Origin: Gyromitra esculenta
Lineage: Eukaryota > Ascomycota > Pezizomycetes > Pezizales > Discinaceae
Direction of reading: 5' to 3'
Assembly: GCA_038503075.1 (NCBI GenBank)
Contig: JBCAML010000022.1
Coordinates: 1,116,001-1,180,000 of the forward strand
Length of the DNA stretch: 64,000 nt
Shown: piece by piece, positions 25,906-39,217 of the stretch
Layout of the letters: each line of letters opens with the position of its first letter
Position numbering within the stretch: the stretch's first letter is position 1
The notes under the pieces: model-generated
What the model was told of the DNA's origin: nothing
Database searches by the model: none
Seen by the model: the letters and a program-made list of their open reading frames with translations, nothing else
Position numbers and translations under genes: made by a program

Positions 25906-28105
25906 TTAGCAGTAAAGGGTCGTTTCCCTAATGGCATGTGTCCACTGACCCTCAGCACGCGCCGCAATTCGCCGGTTCAGCTGATATCTTGAGGCCTCGG
26001 TGGGTGTCTGAGCTTGGACCACATTTTCTATGTATCGTCTCAAGCGTTCTAGAAGCACCGTAGAATCCTCAGAGACGGATGACGGTTCACAGACGTTATA
26101 CCGGCGATTTTTAACATGTCTGAATTCTGCAATGGCATGAAGTATTTTTCGGCTTTCTTTCGCTTCAATATACCGTTTGCAATCCTCAAGGACAACGTCA
26201 ATCTCCTTAGCAGTTCCCACATCATGTCCTTTTGTCTCGGCAACTTTGCCCAGCAACCTCCAAAAAACCGCTGAGCTCGACTTCTCGGTAGCATCAGCAG
26301 ATAGCGACCTTGAGGATGTATGAACCTGTTCCAGTGGCTGACCAGTCACAAGGGCCTCCACAATGTGGATTCGGCGCAACGTTTCCACAGCCTCCTCATC
26401 CTCAACATTGTCCTCATCCTCATCCTCCTGGGTATTGTCAGACGCAGGAATGCTCGTTCCATAGCACATCTTCACGGCCGCCCAAAGAAGTCCAGAATGT
26501 CTCCCTTTCCTCCGAATAGCCGGATCTTCCTCTTCGACAAACGTGCCATTTCGAGCCTTTAGACGCTCAAAAATCCCAGCCATAACCTCCAACGATTGAT
26601 TATCCCCAAGAATCTTGTCTGAACCACGTTTCCCAAACCACTTAGTTTCCAGAAAATCATCCAACCCAGGAGCAAATCTTGATTTGTAAAGATTTTTCAT
26701 GCCCTCAACTGAGTTCGAAGGAGAGGCGTATGATGCCGCTTCACTTGATGGAGGTGTAAGAGGTTGTGACGATGAAGATACTGATAAAAGGTCATCAATC
26801 TTAATCCTTTTTGCTGCGTTTCCACTTTGGTTATCTGGAAATCTAGATAGTACAGATGTTGATGAGCGAGGAATCGGAGTAGCCCTTGTCGTATCAGATC
26901 CTGAGGAGAACGGGCTTGCCCTATCCAATTGCCTTTTCAACTCCGGCCTATAAGTTTGAGGTTCCATTATACTTGCGGCAGTAGACATCTGGGGATGAGC
27001 AACAGATGGATCAAGACTCGGATCGATTGACGGATAATCGTAGGCTTCACAGGAGGATGCCGGAGAGCTTCCTGTAGAGATAGTCTGTGCATAACTCTGT
27101 CCACCTATTGATGAATTTGAAACAAGGTAAGACATTGAAAACGCTGAAGCGATCAAACGGGGAGCGGAACCTGTGCTGGGAGCAGGCTGTATAGCTGCAG
27201 GTCCCGGTTGTGTTTTGAAGATAGGATCATATCCCAGACAATCTCTCTTGCTCTTTGCACAATTCTTGCACGTCGGATGTGCTTCGTCACACTATGAAAT
27301 AGTAATAGAAAAGACATGTAAGCAACTGTTTCAGATATATCACTATTGATCTGAATAGATCCGTTGCAGCGGGAATTGTTCCGGGATTTATCCGAGGAAC
27401 ATTAAAACAAAAATAGCAATAATGCGGGAAAATTCATTGCATGAGAATAGGTACCTTTATTCTTCGCTTTCGGCAGGTTAAGCACCCTGTCTTAGTTCTC
27501 CTTTTAATTTCTTTCTTGTGTCTGCCACCGGACATAATACGTTCAGTATTTCCCACCGATGGTAGTGGATACCGAAGCGGCTGATTTATGGGTGATGAGG
27601 TAATATGACTAGGATGTGTCATGGCTGGTGGAGGTAAGCCATGTTGAGGATAGTACGAGTGCAAGGGCTGAGATGGCTGCGGCAACGGCGAGCCTAGCAG
27701 AGGAGAGCCGAGCTGTGCAGGTTGTGGTTGTGGCGGTGGAAGAGGCTGCGAAGTAGCTGGAGGGTTTAAACGTATTGGGGGGAGGTTAAACGAGGGCAGT
27801 GACTGAGGCTGTGAGTATGGAGATCCTCTTGGGCCAGGTGGTTGTGGATACTGGTAAGCAGATATTGAAGGTGAAGGGTAAGAAGAGGGCGAAGGGTACG
27901 AAGTAGGTGTGGATCGGGCGGGGGCGGGAGCCTGCTGCTGCATGGGAAGATGGGCATACTGGAACGGAGGGGAGGGCGTTGAATGTGCCGATGGATTTTC
28001 CAGATGTTGAAGCAACGGTGAACCGCGGTGACTGCTCTGGGAATGGGAGTGATAGTGTCCGGGTCGGTGAGGATTGGGGGAGCGGTCGTATTCCACCATG
28101 ATCAT
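25906..28105 (-). CDS. Zn2Cys6 fungal-type transcription factor
   Basis: Two exons (28105-27455, 27291-25906; 163-bp intron) give 678 aa. The binuclear cluster spans the intron: C208-x2-C211-x6-C218-x6-C225-x2-C228-x6-C235, followed by LGYDPIFK. The intron between the second and third Cys is needed to complete the cluster. Upstream lies a long Pro/Gln/Ser-rich, His-containing disordered region (about 10-190), plausibly an activation domain; this gives an N-terminal extension before the zinc cluster. The C-terminal ~300 residues are helical with no catalytic motif and resemble the regulatory half of C6 factors. Start is the first ATG of the transcript: no ATG occurs on this strand from 28106 to 29388. 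A closely spaced in-frame ATG lies at 28099. The regulated pathway is unknown. Confidence 0.9.
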
Positions 28106-29388
28106 CTCGAACACTGTAAGAACCAGATCGTGTGTCTCTTTGGGGTTAAACGACGATGAGATGAGACCCAAGATAAAAAGCTATAGCTTCTCGTCTAACA
28201 ACAGGAACGAGAAGGATAAAAAGGAGGAGGATAATCAAGAGTGGAGGAAGAAATAGAGAACTCGGGAAAGGCCAGGGCTGGGCTGGAGTGGCAGATCTGA
28301 TGACAGGGGGGATAAGAGACGTTTTATGATGGCGAGATGGACGGGTAAATGGATGCAGGTTTTATCAGATGAGGGAGAGAGAGAAAACGGTGTGGGGAGA
28401 CTTTCTGTAGTGTCAATGGTGTTAGCGAACGGCAATCCGGTGGGCCAACGGTTGGTGGTGGTCACGTTGCGAGAGTTTAGAGAGAAACAAGCGGAGACAG
28501 TACAACCAGAAGAAAGGTTTGGACAGAGGAGAAGGGAAGGAAGGGGAAGAGGAGAGAAGAGGGGAGGGGAGACAGGTTTCTGGATGATTGGCTAGGTAAA
28601 TGGTGGGTGGTAGTGATCGTGGTGTGTAGGAAGTGTTGCGTTGCTTGTGCTGATGAGAAGAGTGACAGCCACAAGACGGACAGGAACACAACGATCCAGC
28701 AACGCGAGTGGAGCCTCGCGAAAAAAAAGAGGCTAGGGGAAAACGGCTAGGGTATATATGGAGACGCGCCAACGCCAACTGGGAAGCGGACAAGTCGGAG
28801 CGAATTCAAACCTACCAGGAACTGAACCGCACTCGGCTCAACGGCGTGCCAAAGGAAAGGCCTTTGGTACCGAATTGGTTTATTCTCTGGGAAGCTCAAA
28901 AAAAATAAAGGTGAAAAATAAAACAGGACCAAAAAGAAAGGAAAAGGGAGGGAAGGGGGGAAAATAAAAAAGTAAATAAAATAAAAAAGGGAGACAGACG
29001 GAAAAATTGATTTTTATGTGGGTTAATGCTGCTGCGTTCAGGCGTCGTGTGCGTGTTCGCGCTGCTGTGTGAGTACGTCTGGTGGATGTGTGCGTGTGTG
29101 GAGAAATGGAAGGATGAATCGAAGGAAAAAAGAAGGATGTAAGGTAGGTAAGGCAGTAAGAGACCGACCGGGTTAGAAGGGAAGGTGGCACCAGGGGGGA
29201 GCACGAGAGGTTGGAGGACTGAGAGGAGGGATCAGAGTGAGCGAGTGTTGCACCCTCAATACTTTAGGTAGCTACCTAGCAAGCGGCGAGCGAGGGACGA
29301 GATTGAAAGGTGCCCCCGCTAAGGAAAATAATAACAGTTTCGAGAGTTCGGAAGACGAGGAGCGGCAAGTAAAACCCCCCGTCGAGCA
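28106..29388 (-). promoter_or_regulatory. Inferred long ATG-free 5' leader of the Zn2Cys6 gene
   Basis: Reading the minus strand upstream of the start, no ATG occurs for about 1,283 nt (about 20 expected). The strand is pyrimidine-rich through most of this stretch. A TTCTTACAG just before the ATG looks like a 3' splice site, so a leader intron is possible. The pattern supports a long uORF-free 5' UTR; transcript evidence is absent here. Confidence 0.55.
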
Positions 29389-32300
29389 CATACACGGGGT
29401 TACTATTTGTGTACAAGAAAGCCAGGTCAGTGTCGAAGCCCCAACCACACCTAGATACCGGCAGTGCTCGCAACTCTAGCCAGCGAAATGGAAGGTGGAG
29501 ATGAATAGAGGTGTTTAAAGAAGCCCTGAGACGAAAGTGATTAAAACAGGATGAGGCAGGCACGAACTGGATAGTGTCGTCGGCCTCTTATTTTCGAAGG
29601 GCAATTCGTTGAGATGCGAAAGAAAATGTATCCCTCGATGATGACGACGAGCTCCACCGACTGGAACTGTTCTTGTAAATGTACTCAGCACTATCACTAT
29701 ACCTTCGTATTGTGTACTCGTTTCTCTTGCTTTTCCGTAGCGGTTTATTCCAGAAAAACAGAAAGATCACCGGACGAGAAGACACAAACTGTTGAGTCGG
29801 AAGTATACTTGGAAACCGTGGTGAAGTAGCGGGCACGGACAGCGAGCGAAAATGTGGCTCTGACGATGGCAGCGAGTAAATGGCTGAGAACCCCGTGGGC
29901 AAAAAAAAAGATAATCTAGGCCTTTCTTACAAGCTCTGACTCGTTTTCTTCTTTTTGGTACCCCGAAAGAACGACCGGATAATAAAATTTAAAAGATTAA
30001 TGAGAATAATAATAAATAAATAAATAAAAACGATGGGCTTTGAAATTCGGCTCTCGTTTCTTTTCTCGTTCGTTCGCTAAATCAAACCCCCCGTTGGCCC
30101 CGTTCAAAGTTGCCTTACTGGTCGACCAGCATGTGTGTGGTGTGTGGGCGTGTGTGTGAGTGAACAGAGCTTCAATTCGTGGAACAGGCTACACGCGTGG
30201 TATTGATGAAATGATAGTCATTGCCTCTTTGTTCGCTTGAAAAAGCTCACAATAAGGTACACAGAATGGCAAGACAGGTCTGGACAGCTGGCTGGAATGT
30301 GTTTGCCGTCTCTACAATCTACTGCTTGGAGCTTTCAAGTGACAGTGATCGATCTGAATGGCGCAGATTTTACATTTTTCAGAGGATGGGGTGGTTCCAC
30401 TCAGAACGGCCATTTCCATTGAGCGAAGCGGGCAAATAAAGTCAAAAACTGGAGTCTTTTTGATCGATCAATTTGTGGGTCAAATGGACTGTGAATACTA
30501 AAAGCAGATGTTTTAGGGCATCAAGTACGGGATGCATGGACCTATGATACAGAAATAACATTGTGAAAACGACGGACGAGACAGGTCAAAGAGAAGAGTA
30601 TTAGCTACCTCTCCCTTTAGGATAACCTTGTCGTAGAGAGAGAGAAAAAGAAAATGCAGATGCTCGGGCCCATGGGATGCGTTAGGCAAAGGATCACTCA
30701 GGCCAGATTGGCGAGAACCAAGAGCGTCACGGTTATGCATTTCCATACCGAACGGTCAGCACCACCACCACTGTCGGTAAACTTACTGTGCCAAGTATCC
30801 ATATGGGCTGCCATCCCCGAGAAGCAATGTGTATTTATCCACTGCTCGCCGATGATTTAGGGTGATCTTTCAAGATGAGGGTGCAATTTCCAGCTACCTA
30901 ACTTATGATACAGGGAAATTGGTCTCTTCCTTTCCTGGCGAGTGGTGATACCCGTAAACGCCTACAGGAATATGGTTGTCATCATCCTTCATCGCCATCA
31001 TCACATTGTGGAGAACACCTTCCCAAGCCGATTTGCAACTTGACGTTTTCGCTTCTTGATAGCGCTTGGGCGGTCGCAGCGGCTACATAAGACGCCTGGT
31101 GAGTTTTCAAGCCACTTTCAGCGCGGACAAATCAAAAATCAATTTAAATCAAAATATTATTTTTCATTTTCTGTTCTCGAGGTAAGCATCGGTTCCGGGA
31201 CCTTCATTATCGTGGCTGGTTGCTCCATGCACGTCGTCATCACCCTGCGTCGACTGAGATGTATCAGACTAAATTTGGCTCAGGTCGCGAAGCGAAGCCA
31301 CGGGTTCGCATTTCGCATCCATCCATCCCACACGTCGGAACCTTGCCATCCCTGCTCATCGTCAGATTCTGGTTCGATCAAGTGAGCCCCTCCCTGACTG
31401 CCAGCTGGCATAAGCCCTTGGTTTGTGGTGTTCGGGAATGGAGGGAGTAGGAAGAACCATGGAAAATTATCCTCTCTCTCCCTCAGCACGTCTGTGGTCA
31501 AGCACCCAGTTGTTCAGCTTACAAGCATCAGGGAAGCCTCTTTGCTTGGAGGTTCTATCAGTCTCTCTTTCTCGCCAAACGAACGGGCTTTTGTGCTCCC
31601 CAGGGATCATACCCCGCTGGCAATTTACCGAGGAGCGTTCCGGAAACTTAGCCCTCAGCCACCATGGTTTGACACGGACCAATACATGACGCATTTGCGG
31701 TAATATCCCGATCAGGAAAAGTTCTAGAAGAATACTCATGTTTCACCTGATCCTCCAAGCCAGCTTCGTTTCCGCTGGGGGCGAGCACAGTCAAGAATTC
31801 AAAGCGACAGGACTAAATCCTATGAAGGCTGGTAAGCAAATCAATCATCACAGCAGGACTATAGCCAGTCAAAAAATAGCATCTGCCGAGTCGCCGGCTG
31901 GAATGTATCCTTCTCGAATGTCCGGCTGCGAATATTCAACTGCGTCACGGTCGAGAGCTAGGATTCATGAATCTTAGAAGTCCCGAATACCTATCATATG
32001 TATTAGCTATCCTAGCTCCTTCTTTGAGGTAGGGATGGTGGTTTTGGCGAGATCTCCCTCAGATAAATTAATTAGCTCCTGATACGTCTCTTTTGCAGAT
32101 TTTCGTATGTATACATTTCGTATATACTTATTTTGTTTTTGTTCAGCCGAACTGGTTGTTTAACCGAGAGAACAAAAAAAATCAATCGCAGGAGGCTTTT
32201 TTGTCTTGTCCTTCCTTTTTCTTTCGCCAAAACTGATACCTGAATCCGTATGATTTTGCTTTGCTATCCTTCCCCCCCCACTGAACGCCAATAGCGTGAG

Positions 32301-35300
32301 AAGCCTAAAAGCTGAGGTGGGATCTTCCGCTCTTGCTTTGTTCATTTCCAACTATGCTGGGCAGCCTAGATCGAGGACCTGTATAACCCGGGTTATAAAA
32401 GCTTTTGTTATATACAGGACCTCATGTAGCAAAAATGGGGTAAAGCTGTCTGGTCAGAGTAGCGATGGCTATGTATCCTCCTACTTTGAAACAGTAGCAA
32501 GGGTGGACTTCCCGGTGAGGCCGACTGAAGAGAAAAAGGCTTACAGCTATGCTTCAACACTCCCCAAAGCAAACTTGATAAGCAGTAGTGATGCCCATGG
32601 GAATAGGCTACTGTTTCGTTTCCTGGAGTTGGATAATCAGGTTTTATAATAATCGAGTGTCGCTGTTTGTGAATATCCGTGTCTGGTCGGATCTTCTTTT
32701 GCCAGCAGCAATTTCAAAGAGCGAGAAATTGGGTTGAAAAAGAAAAGAAAAGAAAAATCACTAAATGGTTTGCTTTTTGCTTCTCCTTATCACGATTTGT
32801 GGGGACAAGACACGATCTTTTTTACCAACCACCATTCTGATGTCTTTCCCGCCCCTTGCTCCGATCTGCTTCTCTGTCTCGTCAAAAAAACTCATCCGCG
32901 GGTGCACGAACCACATCTCCTGCCGGGTTTGGTGGATACAGGAACAAAACCCCCACCCGTCATTTTGGCGAGGACTGCCAGCTCACACAACGGAAAAAAA
33001 ACGAATTTACGTCATTATCTTTTTCGGACAGTGAGAAATATTAGGTGATGATTGGTTTTACGCGGACCTCATCAAAATTAAGCCTTGGTGAATGGTTTGA
33101 TTACGGATTAACCTCACCCGATGAAAGCCGCAAAAAAGATCTCGATGCAAGATCATCGGCATCCGGGACGCAGTCAGGAAAAACACCTCTTGGCCCGTCC
33201 GCGCGGCGCCTCGTAGTAAACTGCTCGAAACGTCTCAACAGTTTTCTGCCGCGTTGCTTTCTAGGCTCACTCGTGGGGATCTACTTTAATGGTCCTCAGG
33301 ATTTTCTAGAACTATAATTTAGCGACTTTCAGCTAACGCCGCCCACCAAAAGGCAAGTCCACTCGGGAGGCAAAGTGGCCAGTCGATTAAGCAGAGGACC
33401 CCTGCGTGGACGGAATGTCGTGCAGATTTTCATTCTTTGGGTCCGTTTTGCATCACGCAGAGAAATTACCAACCTATCATGTTCTTTTCTTGAAAGAGCT
33501 GAAACCCAGGCGAATTCCGGTTGAGGTAAGCGAAATTACGCGGGGCTCTGTCAGTTCTTCGGTTTCTTTTCCTATTTCTGATTGGTTCCAACCACCTATG
33601 GGGATTTCCTTGAGGCCTGGACCAATACGAAGCTGGCAGGAGAATGAGAAAGGCTCAACCAGATCGTGTGACCGATCGCCACAAACGCAAAGCCACCACC
33701 ACCGTGGGACGGGCTGGGTTTGCAATTTTTCCTCAATGGATAGGGGACTTTTCAGACCAGAGGTCGGGCAAGCACCCGAGTGGTTCCTGGTGCGAAGCAT
33801 CTGGATAAATTTTTGATGGGATGGCCGGAGGGGTTTGGAAGCCGGCCGGACAAATACTATGCTCGGGGTCTAACCCGCTGTTCCCCTACCGACGACATAG
33901 CCGACGGTCAAAAGGCGGCTAATGACTCTGTGATTGGGTAATTTGCCAAAGCAGCTTGCAAAAATTCACGCGAGCCGTCAAGCCGCTGCTCTACCGAGCG
34001 AGACCAAAGCGTGCCTTTTCAGGCGTGCTTTTCGGGGGTGTGTAGACCGGGAGTGACCGATGTCCTTCGCGGAAGTATTAACAAGGAGCCGTAATACGGA
34101 TAATCACCAAATCTACCTATCATAGGTAGCCGTCAGGACCTTGTAGATATTCTATTGGAAGCCCACACCATATGTTGAAAGCTGTGGTCAGCCCAGCCTT
34201 AGAAGGGGAAAAATATTTACCTCCCTTGCACCAGACGTTTAACCAATGCAACTTTCGTGACAGAACACATCAAGGATACCTAGTTTACTCTATGTACTGG
34301 TGGACTGGCTAGTGTTTGTGGGCAACGAATAAAGCCATGCCACTTGCAACAATAGTTATGGTGGCAGGAGATCAGTCAGCTTTCTCACTGATTGCGGTTA
34401 ACGGGGAGGTAAAAAAAAAAACCTGGTGTGAGAAGAAATCTCTTCAAGCCCGGATCCGACGCTAGTATGCGTAAGCTGCAGCAGAGCTTCTGTGGGAGGG
34501 TTTCCGTACAGCTAAACACGGCTTTGTTGATGGATCTGAGGTGCGGTAGGTACATATAGATCCAGATTTCAACGGTCAATGCAGATTTCATGGAAAACTA
34601 TTTTTTGGGTCTAGGAACTCGGAATAAAATTTTGAAGAAAAAGAATATCTGCTATTGACGACAAAAATTAAACGAGCATAAACGACCTGGCGGAGTAATT
34701 TTAAGAACTAGCTAGGTTAATTGGGGCTTGGTCCACGCAGGTGCACCTTTTTACATTTGTCCTTGGCCTTTTGTCGTACACGTACTCATCCGTAGAGTGG
34801 CCCGGTTTATCGAGACGTTAAACTAAGGGATACAAAAAAACTAGGAATAATACGACTTACTTTCGCGAGGTCCAACCGATTTATCTCGGGATAGAGAAGG
34901 TACGCCAGCCCTTTCGTGAAAGCACCGAGTACTTACATGAAGTATCAAAATGTATGAGGTGGCCAGGACGTTGGCGCCAGTGGCTATCACGGCTGATACA
35001 TGGGTAGCCACACTTGAGTTTGAACTTCAGTGATTATAAAAGCTTCCGATGACCAGCGCATAATTGTACTCGGAAACTAAATACCAATAACCTCGGTAGG
35101 GCATGTCTATAAATTAGAGTGATACTGGGTCATGGGTAGATGTAAGTAATGCTTCTAAATGGAAAAATCTTCAATTTTCCAAGTCTCAAATCCAACCACT
35201 AGTTACTTGTCGTGCAGTGCATAATGACCCCAATCCATCTACAACTATAGGTGCTGTGGATTTCATCATGACACCAAGGTGGTGGACTTTCTGTTTCACA

Positions 35301-37606
35301 CCGAATCCACCGTGAACATATTCCCTAGATGGATCGGCTCGCCTGATGTTTATCTTAAGACCCTCAGGTTGGTGATTATGCAGCTGCATGCCTATTAGGG
35401 TTTCCACATATTCGTCACTCTGTTTATTTGGACGCGCACACACATGTGCAAATAAGCACGTAGACACGTACATAGTGTACCCATCCGTTTCCAAACAATT
35501 CGGATCATGCTAACCCACCTAGAAGATCTTTGGTACCGGAATGTCTTTCGAATAATAGTACCACATAAGTACCTGCTGTATTCAAGTTAATGCGCGCTTA
35601 GATACATAAAATATTGAATAAGCCTCTGGAGCCTAACCGCCGTCGTCACTTATTTATGATGGCCAAAAAAACCCTGGGGATATCAGGCGAGAAAAACGTG
35701 CGATTCCGTAAGGCTGGTCTCGGGGGTTTTTTTTCTAGAAGGTATCATGGGAGAGGAGAGCATTAACGGGTGCATGTGAGACTACTTTGGAGTATGGGGA
35801 AGGCGAGAATGCAAATTCTTGAATTTTGTATAATCGGAATTACCTGCAACGCTTGTACGATGGAACACTCATCCGTCCGCAGCAGTCCCACAGCAGAATT
35901 ACTGGCTTGTTTCCCGGTTGTGTGATTTCCACAGAGATTCCTTCTGGAAGTCTGCTGCTTCGTTTCCCGCGGAGAGCTTCAATAATAGTGCAGGTTAAGG
36001 ATCTACACGCACACACACATAATACCGGGATGACACCTCAGACTTCTCACGAACAATTCGGAAATATAGGAAAAAAAACATGTGAATCCAATCGGGCTAA
36101 TTCGGGGCGTGAAACAATATCGCTAGTGTTTCAGAGTAACTAGATTTGTCCCAATAGGCTTCATATTCTCGCTCTGTCTCTCGCCTCGCGGTTGATCCTC
36201 AAACCTGTGATAAGGACTAGAGGGAATACCAACTTCTGACGAGGGGGGGGGCACTGAAATCTACGCATTGATATCGATGATTACAACTGCGGCCGTGCAA
36301 GTAAGAAGCTGTCACCGGTATGTTTGTGGCGTTTCGTGTATTTTTGTAGTGAGGTTTGATATTAAAAAAGTATGCCCTTGTAGATATCATAAATGCCCTG
36401 TGCGACTGTGCCTTTCGTAACGAGGAGAGGCAAAGTAAATCAAGAATACCCTCTTGACAGTTGTCTTTATTTGATCCCAGGTTTCATGTTCATAGTGCTT
36501 CCAAAAATAAAGCATAGGTTGTGCTTCAGAAAGGTATCGCATTTTTCTGGGAGTTCTGATACTCTAGGAGTTGCACTTTAATATACCGAGTGACGGCTAT
36601 GATTCCATAAAGATCAAGAAGTATATACGTATCCCGAAACCTCTTAGATGACGAGTACTTGAACTAGATATCATGGCTATCGTGCAATCTTGGTGAGGGG
36701 TGGCAACCAAATACTGGGGATTTCAGTAACCGCGGTTTTATGCAATCACCAGGTGCATATCCAGGGCTACTCCTGATGTGTTTTCGATCTTTAAACGACA
36801 TAAAAAAGAAAAGTCTGCAGCCGTGCCGTGCCTACACACGCGCATCCTCCCAGCATAACGTGACATTATCGTTGAGCTGGCGCCTCTTATGGTATGTACC
36901 TCCAACAAGACCCATGACTTCGATCAGTCATTTAGATATTCCATCGTATCTTGAAACTTGCCTTGTCGTGCACCCTCGATGAGCCTATCGTCAAGAAAAG
37001 TAGCCGATCCAGAGCGATTGGATATCGGTACTGTCGTATAGACGTTGGTCCCATTGGTAATCGAAACAATGCCGCTTGATACGCCCAAACTGGTTGATTT
37101 CCGATGCCTAGGGACGAGCAACTAGTGAAACCTGACCAGTCAGCTGTAGCTTGAACGTTGATGCCTTGTGTTTTTTTTTTTCCTGGTATCGATCGAGCTC
37201 ATCAAGTCTCGACAGGTAACGTCACTTATGGGCAAATCGATTTCCCAAATGCTTAGCGATGACTGACCTTTGAATAATCATCAAGTTAGCAACTTGGCTT
37301 AGTGAACCTGGTATGTGTTTCTGTCACGCTTTTGCGAACTGTATTCAACATTGGAAGGTGGGGGATGGTTATCGAACTCGCTGCTGGCACTACTACTCGG
37401 CATTATTTGCTTTTACAGGCTTGTCAATAGAATAGCTATCAGACTTTTACCCCACAATAGAGGCGGTGCATACCTTAAATAGATCCAGTAATAACCGATA
37501 TGCACTGATATCAGAAAAAGGATATACCGATATGCAAGCCTGAGGCCATACAAAACATTTCAGTGGAAATGACCAATCTAATGCAGCCGATGACCTGTGA
37601 TATGAT
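29389..37606. other. Gene-poor 8.2-kb stretch
   Basis: No ORF above about 140 codons and none with a recognisable motif or convincing spliced chain on either strand. Base composition is not obviously AT-collapsed, so it does not look like heavily mutated transposon DNA. It holds an AATA microsatellite (30005-30028) and an 8-1-8 palindrome CTACCTAT/ATAGGTAG (34113-34129). It could be regulatory DNA for the Zn2Cys6 gene or hold non-coding transcripts; neither is shown. Confidence 0.45.
30005..30028. repeat. AATA-type microsatellite
   Basis: Short run of AAT and AAAT units in the gene-poor stretch. Confidence 0.7.
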
Positions 37607-37822
37607 TTAGTAATGAGGGACTTTTTTCTTCTTCCTTCGTGCCGAGGAGAGCATTAAGGGATACACAATAGAAGTGATTAAGAAACCCACCAAAGAACAC
37701 AAAACTACATCTACCCAAGCATTAATCTTGTAGATTTTCTTAACACTCTCCAGACTTGTGAAAAGACTCTTTCCAAAGTCTTCTACACAGTCGGTACAAA
37801 GGGTGGGGCGATCGTCTGACAT
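37607..37822 (-). CDS. Possible small tail-anchored-like membrane protein (tentative)
   Basis: A 71-aa ORF starting MSDDRPTLC. It has a polar N-terminal half with three Cys, one hydrophobic segment of about 22 residues (VDVVLCSLVGFLITSIVYPLML, here positions about 37-58) and a basic tail SARRKKKK. An in-frame upstream start at 37846 would add eight residues. The hydrophobic helix followed by a lysine cluster is unusual for chance translation, but there is no homology evidence and it may be spurious. Confidence 0.25.
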   Translation of the reverse strand: MSDDRPTLCTDCVEDFGKSLFTSLESVKKIYKINAWVDVVLCSLVGFLITSIVYPLMLSSARRKKKKVPHY

Positions 37823-39217
37823 AAAAAACGTGTTCCGTATATGCAAGGTATGATGATATTCCAGACTCGTAATAGCGTTGGTCCTAGAGGTTTACTGATC
37901 CTGCAATAAAGCAGCATGGTTTTTTTTCCCTCTCCTTTGCATAAACTAGTTTTAACATAGCCTCAGAAGCCTGAGGTTAGCTTTCAAATCAAAGCTACCT
38001 AACAGGATTAAAAAGCGAAAGGGATTTATTTGCCTATCTAAAAAAAGAACTCTGTGGAATACAAAGTATCTAAGAGAACATTTATTTACTTCCCTGGGAA
38101 GGGGGGCTCGGCGGGAATAGCCGTTACCTAAAATATACCGGTTACAAAAAATTATCATCATATCCGATCACAGTTCTCACTCGCAGCAACCAACAGGAAA
38201 TATTTGGTACCTTTTTGTATATTTATACAACACATAAAGCTTGGAACAATGAAAATCACTAATATCAATATTGAGTATTACGCAGATATTTTATTTTAGT
38301 ATCTGGGATTGTTTTGGTCAAAATATGACCAGATTTTCTTAAAAGAACAACATCAGGAACCCTATTTATGTCTCGGCTATTACCCCTTTGTAGGGCCGTT
38401 AATATAGTTTTCTTTCTAGTTTAGGAGCCTAACTTATATTAGAAGAAAATAGTAGTGAAAGAAGAACAAAAGGCAGGGGAGGTAATGGGACTTTGGAGAG
38501 ATGACCAAACAAACGTACCTAGATATACTGCTCTTCTGGGGGGTTTCTATACTTTACGATAGAAGATTCAGAGATACGGGTCGCTGAGATGATTATTTTC
38601 TCAGAAACAGGCACATGAAATAACAATAGCATCACAGATGAGGGCAAACCCGTTTTATTTTAGAGAGCCTCAGGGGTAAAATGGTGTTTGCTGGAACAGA
38701 GACTTGAAGTACAGGAAGAAAACTCCGTAAATGGGATATTTGACCTTGCACCTTACCTACAACACAATCAAGGCCTATCTAGGTCTGACATGTTTGCGCG
38801 ACAAAGGGGTGACGTTGGATAGTGGCTTGCTTGTTAGCCAAGCCACCCGAAACCAACGTATGATCATTTACCCTCTCTCATGGGCTTCTGGTAGCAAAAA
38901 AGAGGACATGATACTGCTAAAAGAGCTTAAGGATATGTTCGGATATCCAAAACCCTGTTCAGTTCATTATTTTCTGCAACGGGAGTTACCAGGAGCGATG
39001 ATGCAAGGAACGGTGTGGCTATGACGTCACGACAGCCAAGCTTTACGGCTTCCAGCCTCTACCTACGTCATTCTCCTCCTCTTTATCTTCGTCCTTCCTC
39101 CCTTCGTTCTCAACCAAGTACAACTATTCAATAGGCTCTGCAAATCGCAAATTAACCTCTTCACGTTTGCTACAATTTCCCCAAAGTACCATCGAAAGCA
39201 CCTATTATCTATTCACA
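37823..39217. other. Intergenic, upstream of the four-helix membrane protein
   Basis: AT-rich. The 97-codon ORF at 38731-39024 shows no motif and is not called. The last 200 bp contain a perfect CRE-type octamer and a pyrimidine-rich leader. Confidence 0.45.
39022..39029. promoter_or_regulatory. CRE/ATF-type palindrome TGACGTCA
   Basis: A perfect TGACGTCA lies 189 bp before the start codon of the membrane protein. This octamer is the classical binding site of bZIP ATF/CREB factors (Atf1 in fungi). Position makes it a plausible promoter element; chance occurrence cannot be excluded. Confidence 0.4.

Noticed and set aside
28099..28171. Extension of the Zn2Cys6 protein to an upstream start at 28171
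   Set aside because: The codon there is TTG, not ATG, and an apparent splice acceptor lies just before the ATG at 28105.
33406..33816. 136-codon ORF in the gene-poor stretch
   Set aside because: No motif, no hydrophobic or charged pattern of a real domain, and an overlapping antisense ORF of similar size; consistent with chance.
33975..34010. tRNA-like D-arm on the minus strand (TCGGTAGAGCAGCGG)
   Set aside because: The D-loop is too short, there is no B box (GGTTCGA) downstream, and no acceptor stem can be formed.
34085..34105. Resemblance to the small-subunit rRNA 'GCCG..TAATACGGA' motif
   Set aside because: The match is about a dozen bases with no surrounding rRNA similarity; chance.
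38731..39024. 97-codon ORF upstream of the four-helix gene
   Set aside because: No recognisable features; lies in the likely promoter and ends at the CRE site.
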